DNA of 64,000 bases. Origin: Coccinella septempunctata. Taxonomy: Eukaryota > Arthropoda > Insecta > Coleoptera > Coccinellidae. The notes below the pieces were generated by a model. The model did not search any database and had not been told where the DNA came from. It worked only from the letters and a program-made list of their open reading frames with translations. The DNA is taken from positions 31,695,521 through 31,759,520 of the forward strand of contig NC_058193.1 in the NCBI RefSeq assembly GCF_907165205.1, given 5' to 3'. How positions within the stretch are numbered: the stretch's first letter is position 1; each line of letters starts with the position of its first letter. Below are positions 23,200 through 33,206 of this stretch, piece by piece. The translations under genes and the position numbers were made by a program.

Positions 23200-23793
23200 C
23201 TAACAAAATTTGAGAAATATAACTGTAGGAAAAAGAAAAAAATTCACAATTTCCTCGTGAATTTCAAGATTCCGCAGCTCACTCGACGACAAACTTTTCC
23301 CAATGTCCAATAAAGATATTTCCATCGCCGATCCACACACGCATCTGGAAACGATCAGTTTCCGAGAGCGAAACCGATCCCCGGCAGTCTCTCAAGAACT
23401 GTTATCTCGGGAAAAACTGAAAGTTTCATGTTTCACGAGCGACGCCCCGTATAACATTTCCAGGCGCTCGAAATTCGCCGGCGAAAGAAACGCATTCCGT
23501 ACGGCCATATCGGGCGAGAAGAATTCCCGGTCGTCCGACTCTATGGTGACGCATAGATCGGAGAAGAGATAGCCCGTTTCTATGTCCCCTCCGACGACGG
23601 CTGGAACCGCCCGTCCGTGCGTGCGTGCAATGTGCACATCGGCGTCCCGTACGTTGACCCAGCGGGTCGGACGACCTTGAACAGTTGCGAGTAGCGAAAT
23701 CGCGAACGCAACGCGAAGTTGGGGTTCCACGACTGTCTCGAAATTAGGGGCAGAAGAACGAGGTGTTGACGAGCTTTTTTCATTTTTCGACAA
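23200..23793 (-). pseudogene. CpG-rich open frame of unknown identity, one in-frame stop
   Basis: A minus-strand frame opens at ATG 23,793 and runs 133 codons to a TGA at 23,392. It then continues in the same frame for about 60 more codons without another stop. The first part contains FAISLLATVQGRPTRWVNV and SPANFERLEMLYGASLVKH; the second contains SLLDIGKSLSSSELRNLEI. The region is much richer in CpG than its surroundings, which fits either a constrained coding exon or a recently acquired piece. I recognise no family. A plus-strand 89-codon frame overlaps and is probably its shadow. It could be an exon fragment, a decayed retrogene or part of an unrecognised element. Confidence 0.4.
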
Positions 23794-23838
23794 TTTATCC
23801 CAGAAGTTCTGAACTTCTACAGGGTTTTTAATGTCAGA

Positions 23839-23984
23839 AAATTAACGGCATACAGACATCTATGAAATTGCGACATTGGTGGCTCAGGGGGTAGAGCACC
23901 TGACCGGCAATCAGAGGGTCGTAGGTTCGAGACCTGCTTGGGGAGGTACTTTTTTCAGAATTCAATAATGTATGCCGTTAATTT
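23839..23984. mobile_element. 146-bp palindromic element enclosing a tRNA-like sequence
   Basis: A perfect 15-bp inverted repeat, AAATTAACGGCATAC and GTATGCCGTTAATTT, bounds 146 bp. The centre is the tRNA-like sequence at 23,873-23,947. It is not a standard tRNA-SINE head, because the arms lie outside the tRNA on both sides. Confidence 0.75.
23873..23947 (+). pseudogene. tRNA-like sequence with A and B boxes
   Basis: TGGCTCAGGGGGTAGAGC matches an A box with D-arm, and GGTTCGAGACC a B box. The D-stem (GCTC/GAGC), most of the anticodon stem (CTGA/TCAG) and the T-stem (GTAGG/CCTGC) pair. The anticodon loop CCGGCAA would give GGC (Ala), but position 33 is C instead of the near-universal T. The acceptor strands (ACATTGG and TTGGGGA) do not pair. 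It is therefore a tRNA relic, not a working tRNA, though the internal Pol III boxes look usable. Confidence 0.7.
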
Positions 23985-24079
23985 CCAATTATACTGCTAC
24001 AAGGAGTTTTCAGAAGTGAGACTTTTTTTGTCGGAAGGTAGGAGTTATCGCAATAAGTCATTTCACTAAAAATTGCGTA

Positions 24080-24761
24080 TACAGAGCGAGTCTTTGACTC
24101 GTACAATTTTTTTTAACAGTAGATTATTGAGGTCAAAAGAAACACTTTTTTCCTATACCTTTTTTTTCCGTCTCGGCTCGGTTTAAAAGATACAGGCTGT
24201 TGAAAAACCATAAAAAATGTTATTTTCAGTTCTATCTCACAATCTGTTTTACGAATGAAGTGAATTTCGGAATATGTTTCTCATTTATTCGATTAACTTT
24301 TTCGAACACAAGATATCAACCACGTCTTCCAGTTTTCTCATTATGACTATTACGTACCATGAAAATACCAAAAATTCAAGGAACCCAACTCTTGAAACTA
24401 AGTTGTACGCTATCTAATGAATATTTGAACATTTTATAAAATAAAAGTATTCCTCATATTTTCTCGTATAATGCGCCGTTTTCGAGTAATTTGATGTTCA
24501 AAAATTAAAAAGTATCTGTGAAATTGAAAGAATGGGTACTTCGGCTGAATACAACTCTGTTCAAAATATCCACAGATGTGTAGAGTCACAGATTTGCCCA
24601 GTAATTTCGTTTTTTCAGGGTAGGCACAGCTCATTATGGAAACATAGAATGGCTATATCTTTTTATCAGCGCCGAATCGAAAAAATGGTATAGAAAAAAG
24701 TGTTTCTTTTGACCTTCAGAACCTACAGTTAAATTTGTTCGAGTCAAAGACTCACCCTGTA
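24080..24761. mobile_element. Fold-back family C, complete copy
   Basis: TACAGAGCGAGTCTTTGACT at left is mirrored by CGAGTCAAAGACTCACCCTG at right, with TA at both tips. The arms are about 110-120 bp, and the loop of about 450 bp includes the sequence seen in the one-armed copies at 2,740 and 21,865. Further one-sided pieces lie at 1,316, 5,733 and 50,738. Non-coding. Confidence 0.8.
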
Positions 24762-26299
24762 TAAAATATTCTTGATGGTTGAACTACAACATCCGCAATT
24801 TTGACCAAATTTCATTCAATTTCAAGTACGGGACTGTGGGAGGCCACTCCGGCATCGAAAAAACGATAGATAACAGAGATATATGGCTGGACCGACATTG
24901 TTTACAATGGTTCATCTGAGTCTATCTGCCTTGCAAAAATTGTGCGATCTGAGGTGAAAACGGTGTAGTAAATTGAGACACATGAAAATGCTTGTACCGA
25001 CAAAATGCTATTATTGCTAGGTACTCTGTTTGACCCCATTTCTACGTGGGGTAAGATTTTTGGGGGTTTGGTACAAAGAGAAGATTGTGATGACATTGAT
25101 GACAATAATTGTGAGAAAATTTGTGAATAATTTGGAAGAATTTTGTTAGTGAGTTTTTGCACCTGTGTCAAATCTTTTTCTGTCAGTATCGAAATGTCAC
25201 TTCTTGATTCGATGGCTTCCTAGACGTCCCGAATAGTGGAACTAATCGAGTGACTATAATTTGCTGGTTAGAAATGTACAAACAGACCCATTTCCACTTG
25301 AATTAACCCTATAATAATGACGTAGCCCAGCTGACCAGTGTTGTTAGAGCCACCCAATAATTTGAGATACTTGATGGGCGTATTTACAATCTTGGTGTTA
25401 CTTGGGTAGCTGGGAACCGAATGCAAGTCTAACGACTTCATAATTGGAGCGTTTTTAAAGAAGTAGTAAATCAAAGAGAGTTCTCCCTCACTTTTGGACA
25501 AAACCTCACAGTTTGAATCTTGACTTCGCTACTCAGAAAAATTCTAGCGTTGGTAGAGACATTCGGATGTTGTTAGAGACAACCAATAGTTTGGATCATC
25601 TTGATTCTATGCAACACAAGAAGCATCCACTCATCTGAGCGACTATCTTCTTGTGCGAACACCAAGAATTTGGTAGACTAGTACAGTAGCGGGTGCTTAA
25701 GCTACCAACTCTTCTTATACGACTGAACTCCTAGCCTAGTCTGAATATGGCTTTAGAGAGCTAACCAGTGATTAGACTGGAAGGACAAAATAGAAGTGGA
25801 ATCCTATTTCTGTTTTTGTCTTGCTTAGAAGCCATCAAGTAATGCCTAAATTTCATTACATAGCCAGCCGACTGGGGCCCCGAGATACAGGCAGAAAAGA
25901 AGCAGTATCTGCACGAGACGCAAAGAGAGAGAGAGACAGGCGACAGCGTCTTCGGCTAAAAATAAACCCGCTCTCAACTAATGCAATTTATAACGAAAGA
26001 AATAATTTAACCTGTATGCCTCAATGCGGATGAAAATATTTATGATAATGCGATGCGAATGAAGCCGCCCGTGGGCTGTTACAATATATACAATATACGG
26101 TCGTCTTTCGCGCTTGATCCAGTTGAGTTATCGACCACGGACATGCTCTTGACCCTCGAGAAAAATCTCCAATTATCTCGTTAAGTTCGGGAAGAAAATC
26201 AGCATGTACGCCCAACCTGGTCATCAGAGAAGCAAGAGACTCTCAAATTTCAATTTTATTTATGGTAACTCGAAAAATCTCCGTATTTATCTTCTATCC
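24762..26299. other. Gene-free stretch
   Basis: No gene supported; frames reach only 89 codons without motifs. Low repeat content apart from its edges. Confidence 0.45.
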
Positions 26300-26871
26300 A
26301 ATAGGGAATACTCCTTCTGACGAAAATGATGTATTTTTTATGAAATATCATACTTTGAAATAACCATTTCAAGTGGTTTCCAAAAAAAATTATTTTAAGT
26401 TCCTAAAAATGAAAAATAAAAATGGGTATTTAAAATTTAAAGCGTTTCGTTTCTATTGCACAAGTTGGCAACATCGACTGAAATATGCGTTGATAATAAA
26501 GGACAACAAATACACTATAGTGATGAGATAGACAAAGATGGCTGGTCATGAAGTCTGCGACGAACGAGGAAGGTCGTAAAATTTTATGGGATTATTATGG
26601 CCGGTTGCTGTTGAGTCTCGCCAGTGAGTACGCGCCTTATGTTGGCTGTAAATCAACAGCTGTTATTTTATAAAGAAGCCACTGTTTTTTTTCTAGTAGG
26701 CGCTCTTGCCAAATAGTAAAATAGAAACGAAGCGATTTAAATTTTAAAACCTGGTATTCGAAGAATAATTTTGGATAGTTTCCGCGGTGCATTTGAAAAA
26801 TTCTTGAATGAAACTCATAATAATTCAGTTTAAACTTGCATATGCTGTGATAACCCAAATTGAGGAGAATT
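26300..26871 (+). repeat. Dispersed 0.55-kb repeat, copy 3
   Basis: Same orientation and ends as copy 2 (AATAGGGAATACTCC to TTGAGGAGAATT), with small indels. Confidence 0.8.
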
Positions 26872-27875
26872 GACGTGGAGAGTAGGCAAGGATGGCCCTT
26901 GTTTTGTGCTTCAAATTCATTGCCGCTTTTGAAACTGAAATGAAGTCGTTCTTGTACTGTCTGCTGGAATAAAATACCATAGAAAACGTGAAGAACTCAG
27001 CTTGCACAGCCTACTTTCGATATAGGGTACGTGATGACATTTTCCCTACCACAATCAGCTCCCGCATCTTGAATCTTCCGATAGCAGCATTGCTTCGCCG
27101 TTGACATTCGAAATATTACAAAACATCCGTGAAATTCCTACAGTCGGAATTCCATCGTAGCGCCTGTCTATTTAGCGACATCGCTATATCATCCTCGGAA
27201 ATAGAACAGCAGCCAGCATCTCTTTCGATGCACAATGCGATAATTCTATTCTCTCGCACGCTGCTAACATGCATTCCTCCGATTTTACGGGATGTTCTAA
27301 CATGAAATTCCGTGGATAACAGATTGCGAAACGAGTTAAAATTGGAGCCGACTGATACAACATAGAACCGCCGGTGCGATAAAAAAAAGCACGAGATAAT
27401 GATTGGACAGTTGGCGCCGGACTAAAGAGGTCAAACACCGCTTCGGACACCCTGTAGATCGAATCCTAATCTTGTCGATGAATTCCTGATGTATCTGTAA
27501 TAGATACTGCAAAAATAATGGTATGGAAAGGCATAAGTTTTAGAGCAAAATGGAATGTTCACTATACAGGCTGTTCCCTAAATTGTACGAAAGAAGAGAA
27601 GAGATTCCTTGAGTATTTTAAGAAAAAAAATTCTCATAAACATGGGACCGATTCGTTTCTTCAAGTTTTTCTCTCACGCTTCACAAGATATTCAACAAAA
27701 AAGTTTAGTTTGACGTGTCAAAACTAACAATGAATATATTCACCACAGCTTACTACTGAATTTTTATGACGCTTTGGATTTTTCTGAGGATTTCGAGAGA
27801 ATCATTCAAAATTTTTTTCTCAAAATCAGTAGCAGATACACTAAAACTACAAGAGGCCATAAAGTTTAGTGTTTA
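26872..27875. other. Gene-free; fold-back ends
   Basis: A right-type tip GACACCCTGTAG lies at 27,447-27,458. The stretch 26,990-27,440 is unassigned; an 88-codon minus frame has no motif. Confidence 0.4.
27566..27830 (+). mobile_element. Fold-back family B fragment
   Basis: TACAGGCTGTTCCCTAAATT followed by the family B arm (GAGATTCCTTGAGTATTTTA). It continues with the sequence seen after 19,900, including the GACGTGTCAAAAC block. Right arm absent. Confidence 0.65.
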
Positions 27876-28717
27876 CAAGGATGTATTGATATCTAGTTAG
27901 CCTAGATCAGTTCCATGCATAAAAAAAAATATTTCGTTACCATAGCAACGAACAATAACTTATTAGAAGTGTCAGTGGGATGTTTGAGGTCCAAAAAGTA
28001 AACCAGAGTTACGCAATAAATTAAAAGAAAGAAGTCCACCGAAATTATGAAAATCCAAAAATTGGAGTTTCGAACCATCATCAAGTACCTGTATTTAAAA
28101 GGGTTAAGAGGTAAGCAGATTTACGAAGTTATGCTTAATACCCCTGGTGATCAATGTCCTTCGTATGCGACCGTGAAAAATTGGACTACAAGCTTCAAAA
28201 GAGGTAAATTTTCCATTGAAGATGATGATTGGTCTAAAACGGATATCTGAAACACTGAATATTTCATACGAACGCGTTCATCATATAGTTCACGTCAATT
28301 TGGACATGAGAAAAATTGCTGCAAAATGGATCCCCAAATGTTTGAGTGTTGACCAAAGGGCTGCAAGTGTAGAAGCATCGCGTTCGATCTGTGCTCGATT
28401 TGAAAACGATGTAGACTTCTTAAACCGAATTGTTACTATGGATGAGACTTGGGTACATTTCTACGATCCAGAAACAAAGCAACAATCGATGGAATGGCGA
28501 CACTCTGGTTCTCCAAGACCTTAAGAAGTTTCGTGTCCAAAAATCTGCTGGGAAAGTTCTTGCTTCAGTTTTTTGGGATTGCCATGGAGTAATCATGATT
28601 GATTTTTAGGATAAGGGTAGAACAATAACCGGAGATTACTATTCGACATTACTGACCACTCTACGGGATAAAAATTAAAGAAAAAAGACGCGGAAAGATA
28701 TCCAAAGGTGTTTTGTT
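27876..28717 (+). mobile_element. Mariner copy a, 5' part
   Basis: It starts at a mariner tip (TA at 27,874-27,875, then GATGTATTGATATC). The transposase begins at ATG 28,047 with the N-terminal HTH region (KQIYEVMLNTPGDQCPSYAT). An internal deletion near 28,230 removes the GRPVSV linker and shifts the frame. The catalytic first Asp block (TMDETWVHFYDPETK) is at about 28,438. The element is cut off inside the codons before the second Asp. At 28,718 an unrelated reverse-transcriptase fragment begins. Dead. Confidence 0.88.
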
Positions 28718-28803
28718 GCATCCTTCCATACTGGTGTCATACGCTGCAGATAAATCCATAAATGCAGTTCCTGTTTTTAGTTTATCATCGAAACCTTTTC
28801 CTT
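28718..28803 (-). pseudogene. Non-LTR reverse-transcriptase fragment
   Basis: The minus strand translates to a short RT block including TGTAFMDLSAAYDT, the motif around the first catalytic Asp of non-LTR retrotransposon polymerases. About 28 codons remain, bounded upstream by a stop and downstream by the mariner break. Too short to place in a clade. Confidence 0.7.
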
Positions 28804-29444
28804 ATCCTTCCAATAATGATACGGCACTGGTGAACTATCATCGATTTCAGGGGGGTAGTCTCATCCTTGCTAAAACCCGAAGCGATCGGACCTTGTCTGA
28901 CCGTCGGTGTACCCACGAAAAGAAAATATTTAAAATAAATAATCCTTCGGAATGATTTATATTCTTTCTCACCTTGGACCGGCAGGTACAATATAATTTT
29001 CGTCTCTGTATATTCGCTGTCTAATCACGTCATATTTTATCGCGTTAGCGTTCCGTTTGTTTGCATTATCCGTAATGCAAACGCAGCATGTATAATGTAA
29101 TTATCGAAGATTATAAAAATGTTTATGTTTTGTTTTATCTCGCGGGCAGAACAATTGCTGACGACGACGCGTTCAATTCTGCCAAGCTGGTGGTAGCGCG
29201 AACCATATGACGTTACGTCATGGAAAGCTGTTTGACGAACTGCTCATTGGGTAACCGAAGAGGAAGAAAAAAAATTCTTAGCCTACTATAGCAATCCACC
29301 AGTTGTGATTTACAGTTGTTAAAACATTGAAATTGACCTCAGAAACTCACAAAAAAATAACGACAAGTTGTCTATTCGTTAAAGTTATCGAACTAATAAC
29401 TAAGTGATGGCTATCAAACGAGCTCAGAAAACAGGCATAGTATA
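28804..29444. other. Gene-free; mariner tip remnant at 29,269-29,290
   Basis: 29,269-29,290 (AAATTCTTAGCCTACTATAG) is a detached piece of mariner terminal sequence. No gene. Confidence 0.5.
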
Positions 29445-30136
29445 CGAGGATATATTGAAAAATTCTTAGCCTACTATAAAAACAAACAAAATTTCAATGT
29501 CAAAATTTTTTATAACTCAACATATTCTCCACTTAATAGGATACATTTATTACAGAGAACCTGCAACGTCTCTAGACCTTTCAAAAAAATGTTTCTTCTT
29601 GCTCTGCAAATCAGACCTCCACAGCTTTCATTACCTCCTCGTTGGAAGAAAATTTACGACCTTTTAAACTTTTTTCAGTTGAGGAAAGAGATGATAGTCG
29701 GATGGAGCCAAATCTGGTGAATAAGGGGGGTGTTCTAGTAATTCAAACCCTTAATCACGAATTTTTTGCATGGCAACATGAGATTTGTGTGCAGGGGCGT
29801 TGTCCTGCAAAAACAAAACACCGTTGGATAACTTTCCGCGTCTTTTCTCTTTAATATTTTCCCGTAGAGTGGTCAGTAATGTCGAATAGTAATCTCCGGT
29901 TATTGTTCTACCCTTATCCAAAAAATCAATCATGATTAATCCATGGCAATCCCAAAAAAATGGAGCAAGAACTTTTCCAGCAGGTTCTTGGACACGAAAC
30001 TTCTCAGGTCTTGCAGAACCAGAGTGTCGCCATTCCATCGATTGTTGCTTTGTTTCTGGATCGTAGAAATGTACCTAAGTCTCATCCATAGTAACAATTC
30101 GGTTTAAGAACTCTACATCGTTTTCTAATCGAGCTC
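29445..30136 (-). mobile_element. Mariner copy b, 3' part
   Basis: The tip CGAGGATATATTGA follows TA at 29,443-29,444. The minus strand encodes the catalytic half of a mariner transposase, including MEWRHSGSARP and FLQDNAPAHKS (second Asp, about 29,780), then a frameshifted C-terminus. It breaks at about 30,136, upstream of the first Asp block, into a different repeat. Confidence 0.85.
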
Positions 30137-30529
30137 TATCTTGCGCATAGAGAGAAATGGACCCTTTTAATATAGGCCTTTTTGACTGACCTCAGTGCCC
30201 TCTATCTACTCTTAACTTCTGCTCATTCACTAATGAATCATCTTGTTTATTTGCTACTGATCTTCCTGGATGACCTGTTCACCTAATAGCTATGGTATTA
30301 CAGTGGTTTCGGTTTGCGCCGTACAGGGACTATAGGGTCGCTTTTTCATTTGGTTTTTCCCTAGTTTTTCCGGATTTTTCAAGTGATTTCTCGGTTTGGG
30401 CGTTTTTTAGGTGCATTCGAGTAATTTTTCTCAAATCATCTTCTACAGCAAATTCTCGATGTTCTGCAATAAAACCTTCTGGCTTTCTCAAGAAGAAACA
30501 CCCTCCATAGGAGCTGAACTTTTCTGTGG
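30137..30529. other. Repeat fragment and unassigned sequence
   Basis: 30,155-30,245 matches 34,795-34,925 (CCTCTATCTACTCTTAACTT, ending AATGAATCATCTTGT). The rest shows nothing I recognise. Confidence 0.5.
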
Positions 30530-30531
30530 TA

Positions 30532-31448
30532 GAGTAATTCGGGGTAACTGAGCGCAGAGGGTAAGTGTGCGCAGTGCGTATATCTCGACTATGCAATGCA
30601 TGAAAGAGGGGTTCATTTGGGTGAAGCAAGGACACAGAATCGCCCAATTAGTTTTTTATAGGAGTGCGCCGTGCGAGGTTTCGTTAACTTTTTATTTGCA
30701 ATCAATCAAATTCACTAGTTTCCTTGTTAATTTTTAGCATCTCTGCAAATTCTGCCAGGTCCAAGTTCCGAGTCCGACAGTTTTAAACAATATTTTATTC
30801 GATCATGCGCATATTAATCTAAATGTATAATAAAAAATTATAGGTTCTCTTTGCTGCTCAACTCTATAAGAACGTCAATTCAAAGTTTGGCTTACTGGGG
30901 AAAGTGTGCGCGGGTAAGTGTGCGCATAGATTCATTATATGGGCATTAGTTCAGTGAGAAATAAATTATGACATTGTTGATTTTCTTGGTCAATATTGTC
31001 CTATTTGTTCAGAAAAATATGAAGAGCCACCAACATGGGAATGTATCAAGTGTTGTGTTCACCAAGAATTGTGGCACGAATAATAAAGCACTGCTTGTAA
31101 AAGGCGCTTCTGTATTGATAATAAACAGCATTTCTCTAATATTGTAACATTTTGATGACATAATTTTGTAATTTGTTTTGATTGTGTGGTTCACTAAGCA
31201 CTGCGTTCACTTACCCCGTGAGGGTGCGCACACTTACCCGCAATACGGGGCATGTGAACGCACTCCGACTTTCACTATTAATTTTTTTTTTGCGAAAGAA
31301 AACGTTTTTGTTTGTTTGCTTTTTGATGTTTTTTTATAGATTAGAAAATTCTCTATCTTATGAATATGTTTAAATTTTCCTATCTCGAACATTTGAAACA
31401 GGGTATGGCTTGAAAGGCAAAAGTGCGCACAGTTGCCCCGAATGACTC
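30532..31448. mobile_element. 0.92-kb TIR element, copy 1
   Basis: TIRs of about 25 bp: GAGTAATTCGGGGTAACTG at left, complement of GAGTCATTCGGGGCAACTG at right, flanked by TA on both sides (30,530-30,531; 31,449-31,450). Several internal GGGTAAGTGTGCGCA boxes lie near both ends and at about 30,900. No transposase. The TA flanks suggest a Tc1/mariner/pogo-type mobiliser; that is inference. Confidence 0.85.
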
Positions 31449-31450
31449 TA

Positions 31451-31990
31451 TAGGAAAACCAACCTTCAAGAAAAAGTTCACCCATACTCTCCATCTCCCT
31501 CACTTTCTCTTTCCGGTGCGTAACGTTTCCCCTGGATCATATCCAGAAATAATCCAGGCGGTCATGTTCCGCTGAAAGCCCCGTGAGTCATCCCGAGGGA
31601 TTCGCGTCCTCCCCCGCCCTTCGCCCCCGACGACAACCCGTTTCGGAATTCGGCTAGAGTTGCCGCGGCTCTTCGAAAAATGCCGCGGCGCCTATATTAT
31701 TCCGAAATAGCGAGGCGTCCGCTATTTTAAAAACGGCTGTCAGACGCCAAAATGCGCTTGGCATGCCCGCAGGTCTGCACCGGCGATAATGGGCTCCCTG
31801 TTTTCCGTGCGTTATGCCCGAATTTTTTTTTTCGCCTAGATCGGCGAACCGTTAAATTAGATATCACTCTGAAAAACATCCTGATGGCGTATCTCGTCAG
31901 GGATTGGAAGAATCATTGGAAATGTAGATGTGGCAATGGGACACTGGATACTGGAATAGGAAAACCCCAAGATCATGATTGTTGGATAGG
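31451..31990. other. GC-rich spacer between the inverted pair
   Basis: 31,540-31,840 is strongly GC- and CpG-rich, with stem-forming repeats (CCGCGG twice; GGCGTC with GACGCC) around CTATTTTAAAAACGG. No protein family recognised in the frame at 31,752-32,069, which runs on into the next element. It may be a regulatory island or an untranslated exon. Confidence 0.45.
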
Positions 31991-31992
31991 TA

Positions 31993-32916
31993 GAGTCATT
32001 CGGGGCAACTGTGCGCACTTTTGCCTTTCAAACCATACCCTGTTTCAAATGTTGAAGCTGGGAAATTAAAGCATATTCATAAGATAGAGAATTTTCTAAT
32101 CTATAAAAAAACATCAAAAAGCAAACAAACAAAAACGGTTTCTTTTCGCAAAAATAAATTTAATGGTGAAAGTCGAAGTGCGTTCACATGACCCGTATTG
32201 CGGGTAAGTGTGCGCACCCTCACGGGGTAAGTGAACGCAGTGCTTAGTGAACCACACAATCAAAACAAATTACAAAATAATGTCATCAAAATGTTACAAT
32301 ATTAGAGAAATGCTGTTTATTTCCAATACAGAAGCGCCTTTTTACAAGCAGTGCATTATTGTTCGTGCCACAATTCTTTGTGAACACAACACTTGATACA
32401 TTCCCTTGTTGGTGGCTCTTCATATTTTTCTGAATAAATAGGACAATATTGATCGAGTCTTAACCAAGAAAATCAACAATGTCATAACTTATTCCTCACT
32501 GAACTAATGCCCATATAATGAATCTATGCGCACACTTACCCGCGCACACTTTCCCCAGTAAGCCAAAATTTGAATTGACGTTCTTATAGAGTTGAGCAGC
32601 TAAGAGAACCTAAATTTTTTTATTATATATTTAGATTAATATGCTCATGATCGAATAAAATATTGTTTAACACTAAATGACTCGGGACTTGGACCTGGCA
32701 GAATGTGCAGAGATGCTAAAAATTAACAAGAAAACTAGTGAATTTGATTGATTGCAAATAAAAAGTTAAAGAAACGTGGCACGGCGCACTCCTATGAAAA
32801 ACTAATTTGGGGATTCTGCGCCCTTGCTTCACCCAAATGAACCCCTCTTTCATACCATAGTCGAGATATACGCACTGCGCACATTAACCCTCTGCGCTCA
32901 GTTACCCCGAAGACTC
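31993..32916. mobile_element. 0.92-kb TIR element, copy 2, inverted
   Basis: A near-identical copy of 30,532-31,448 in the opposite orientation, with TA at 31,991-31,992 and 32,917-32,918. Left tip GAGTCATTCGGGGCAACTG; right tip CAGTTACCCCGAAGACTC, missing one T-containing position. Confidence 0.85.
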
Positions 32917-32971
32917 TAAGGGGTAACCATGCATGAGGTAGGTGAAGAGGTAATACGCAAACATATGCGTA

Positions 32972-33026
32972 AAAATATTTTGACATTGCTCCTATAGTAG
33001 GCTAAGAATTTTTCAATATATCCTCG
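32972..33026 (+). mobile_element. Isolated mariner 3' end
   Basis: AATATTTTGACATTG, a short deletion, then AGTAGGCTAAGAATTTTTCA to the tip ATATCCTCG and TA. No coding sequence left. Confidence 0.8.
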
Positions 33027-33206
33027 TACCTTGTTCCCTTTAGTTCTTTCCCCTTTTCTCGAATATCATATCAAATATAAGGAATTTTGATAAACAAGGT
33101 ATGAATTCATGAATTTTTCCTAGGCCGAACCTGAAAAAAAATCATTTACTTCGTCAGTATAAACTAGTAGTTGCGGGGAATAAACGTACTAAATATCATC
33201 AAAATA

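Noticed and set aside
23873..23947. Functional tRNA-Ala(GGC)
   Set aside because: Acceptor strands do not pair and position 33 is C, so it is called a tRNA-like relic.
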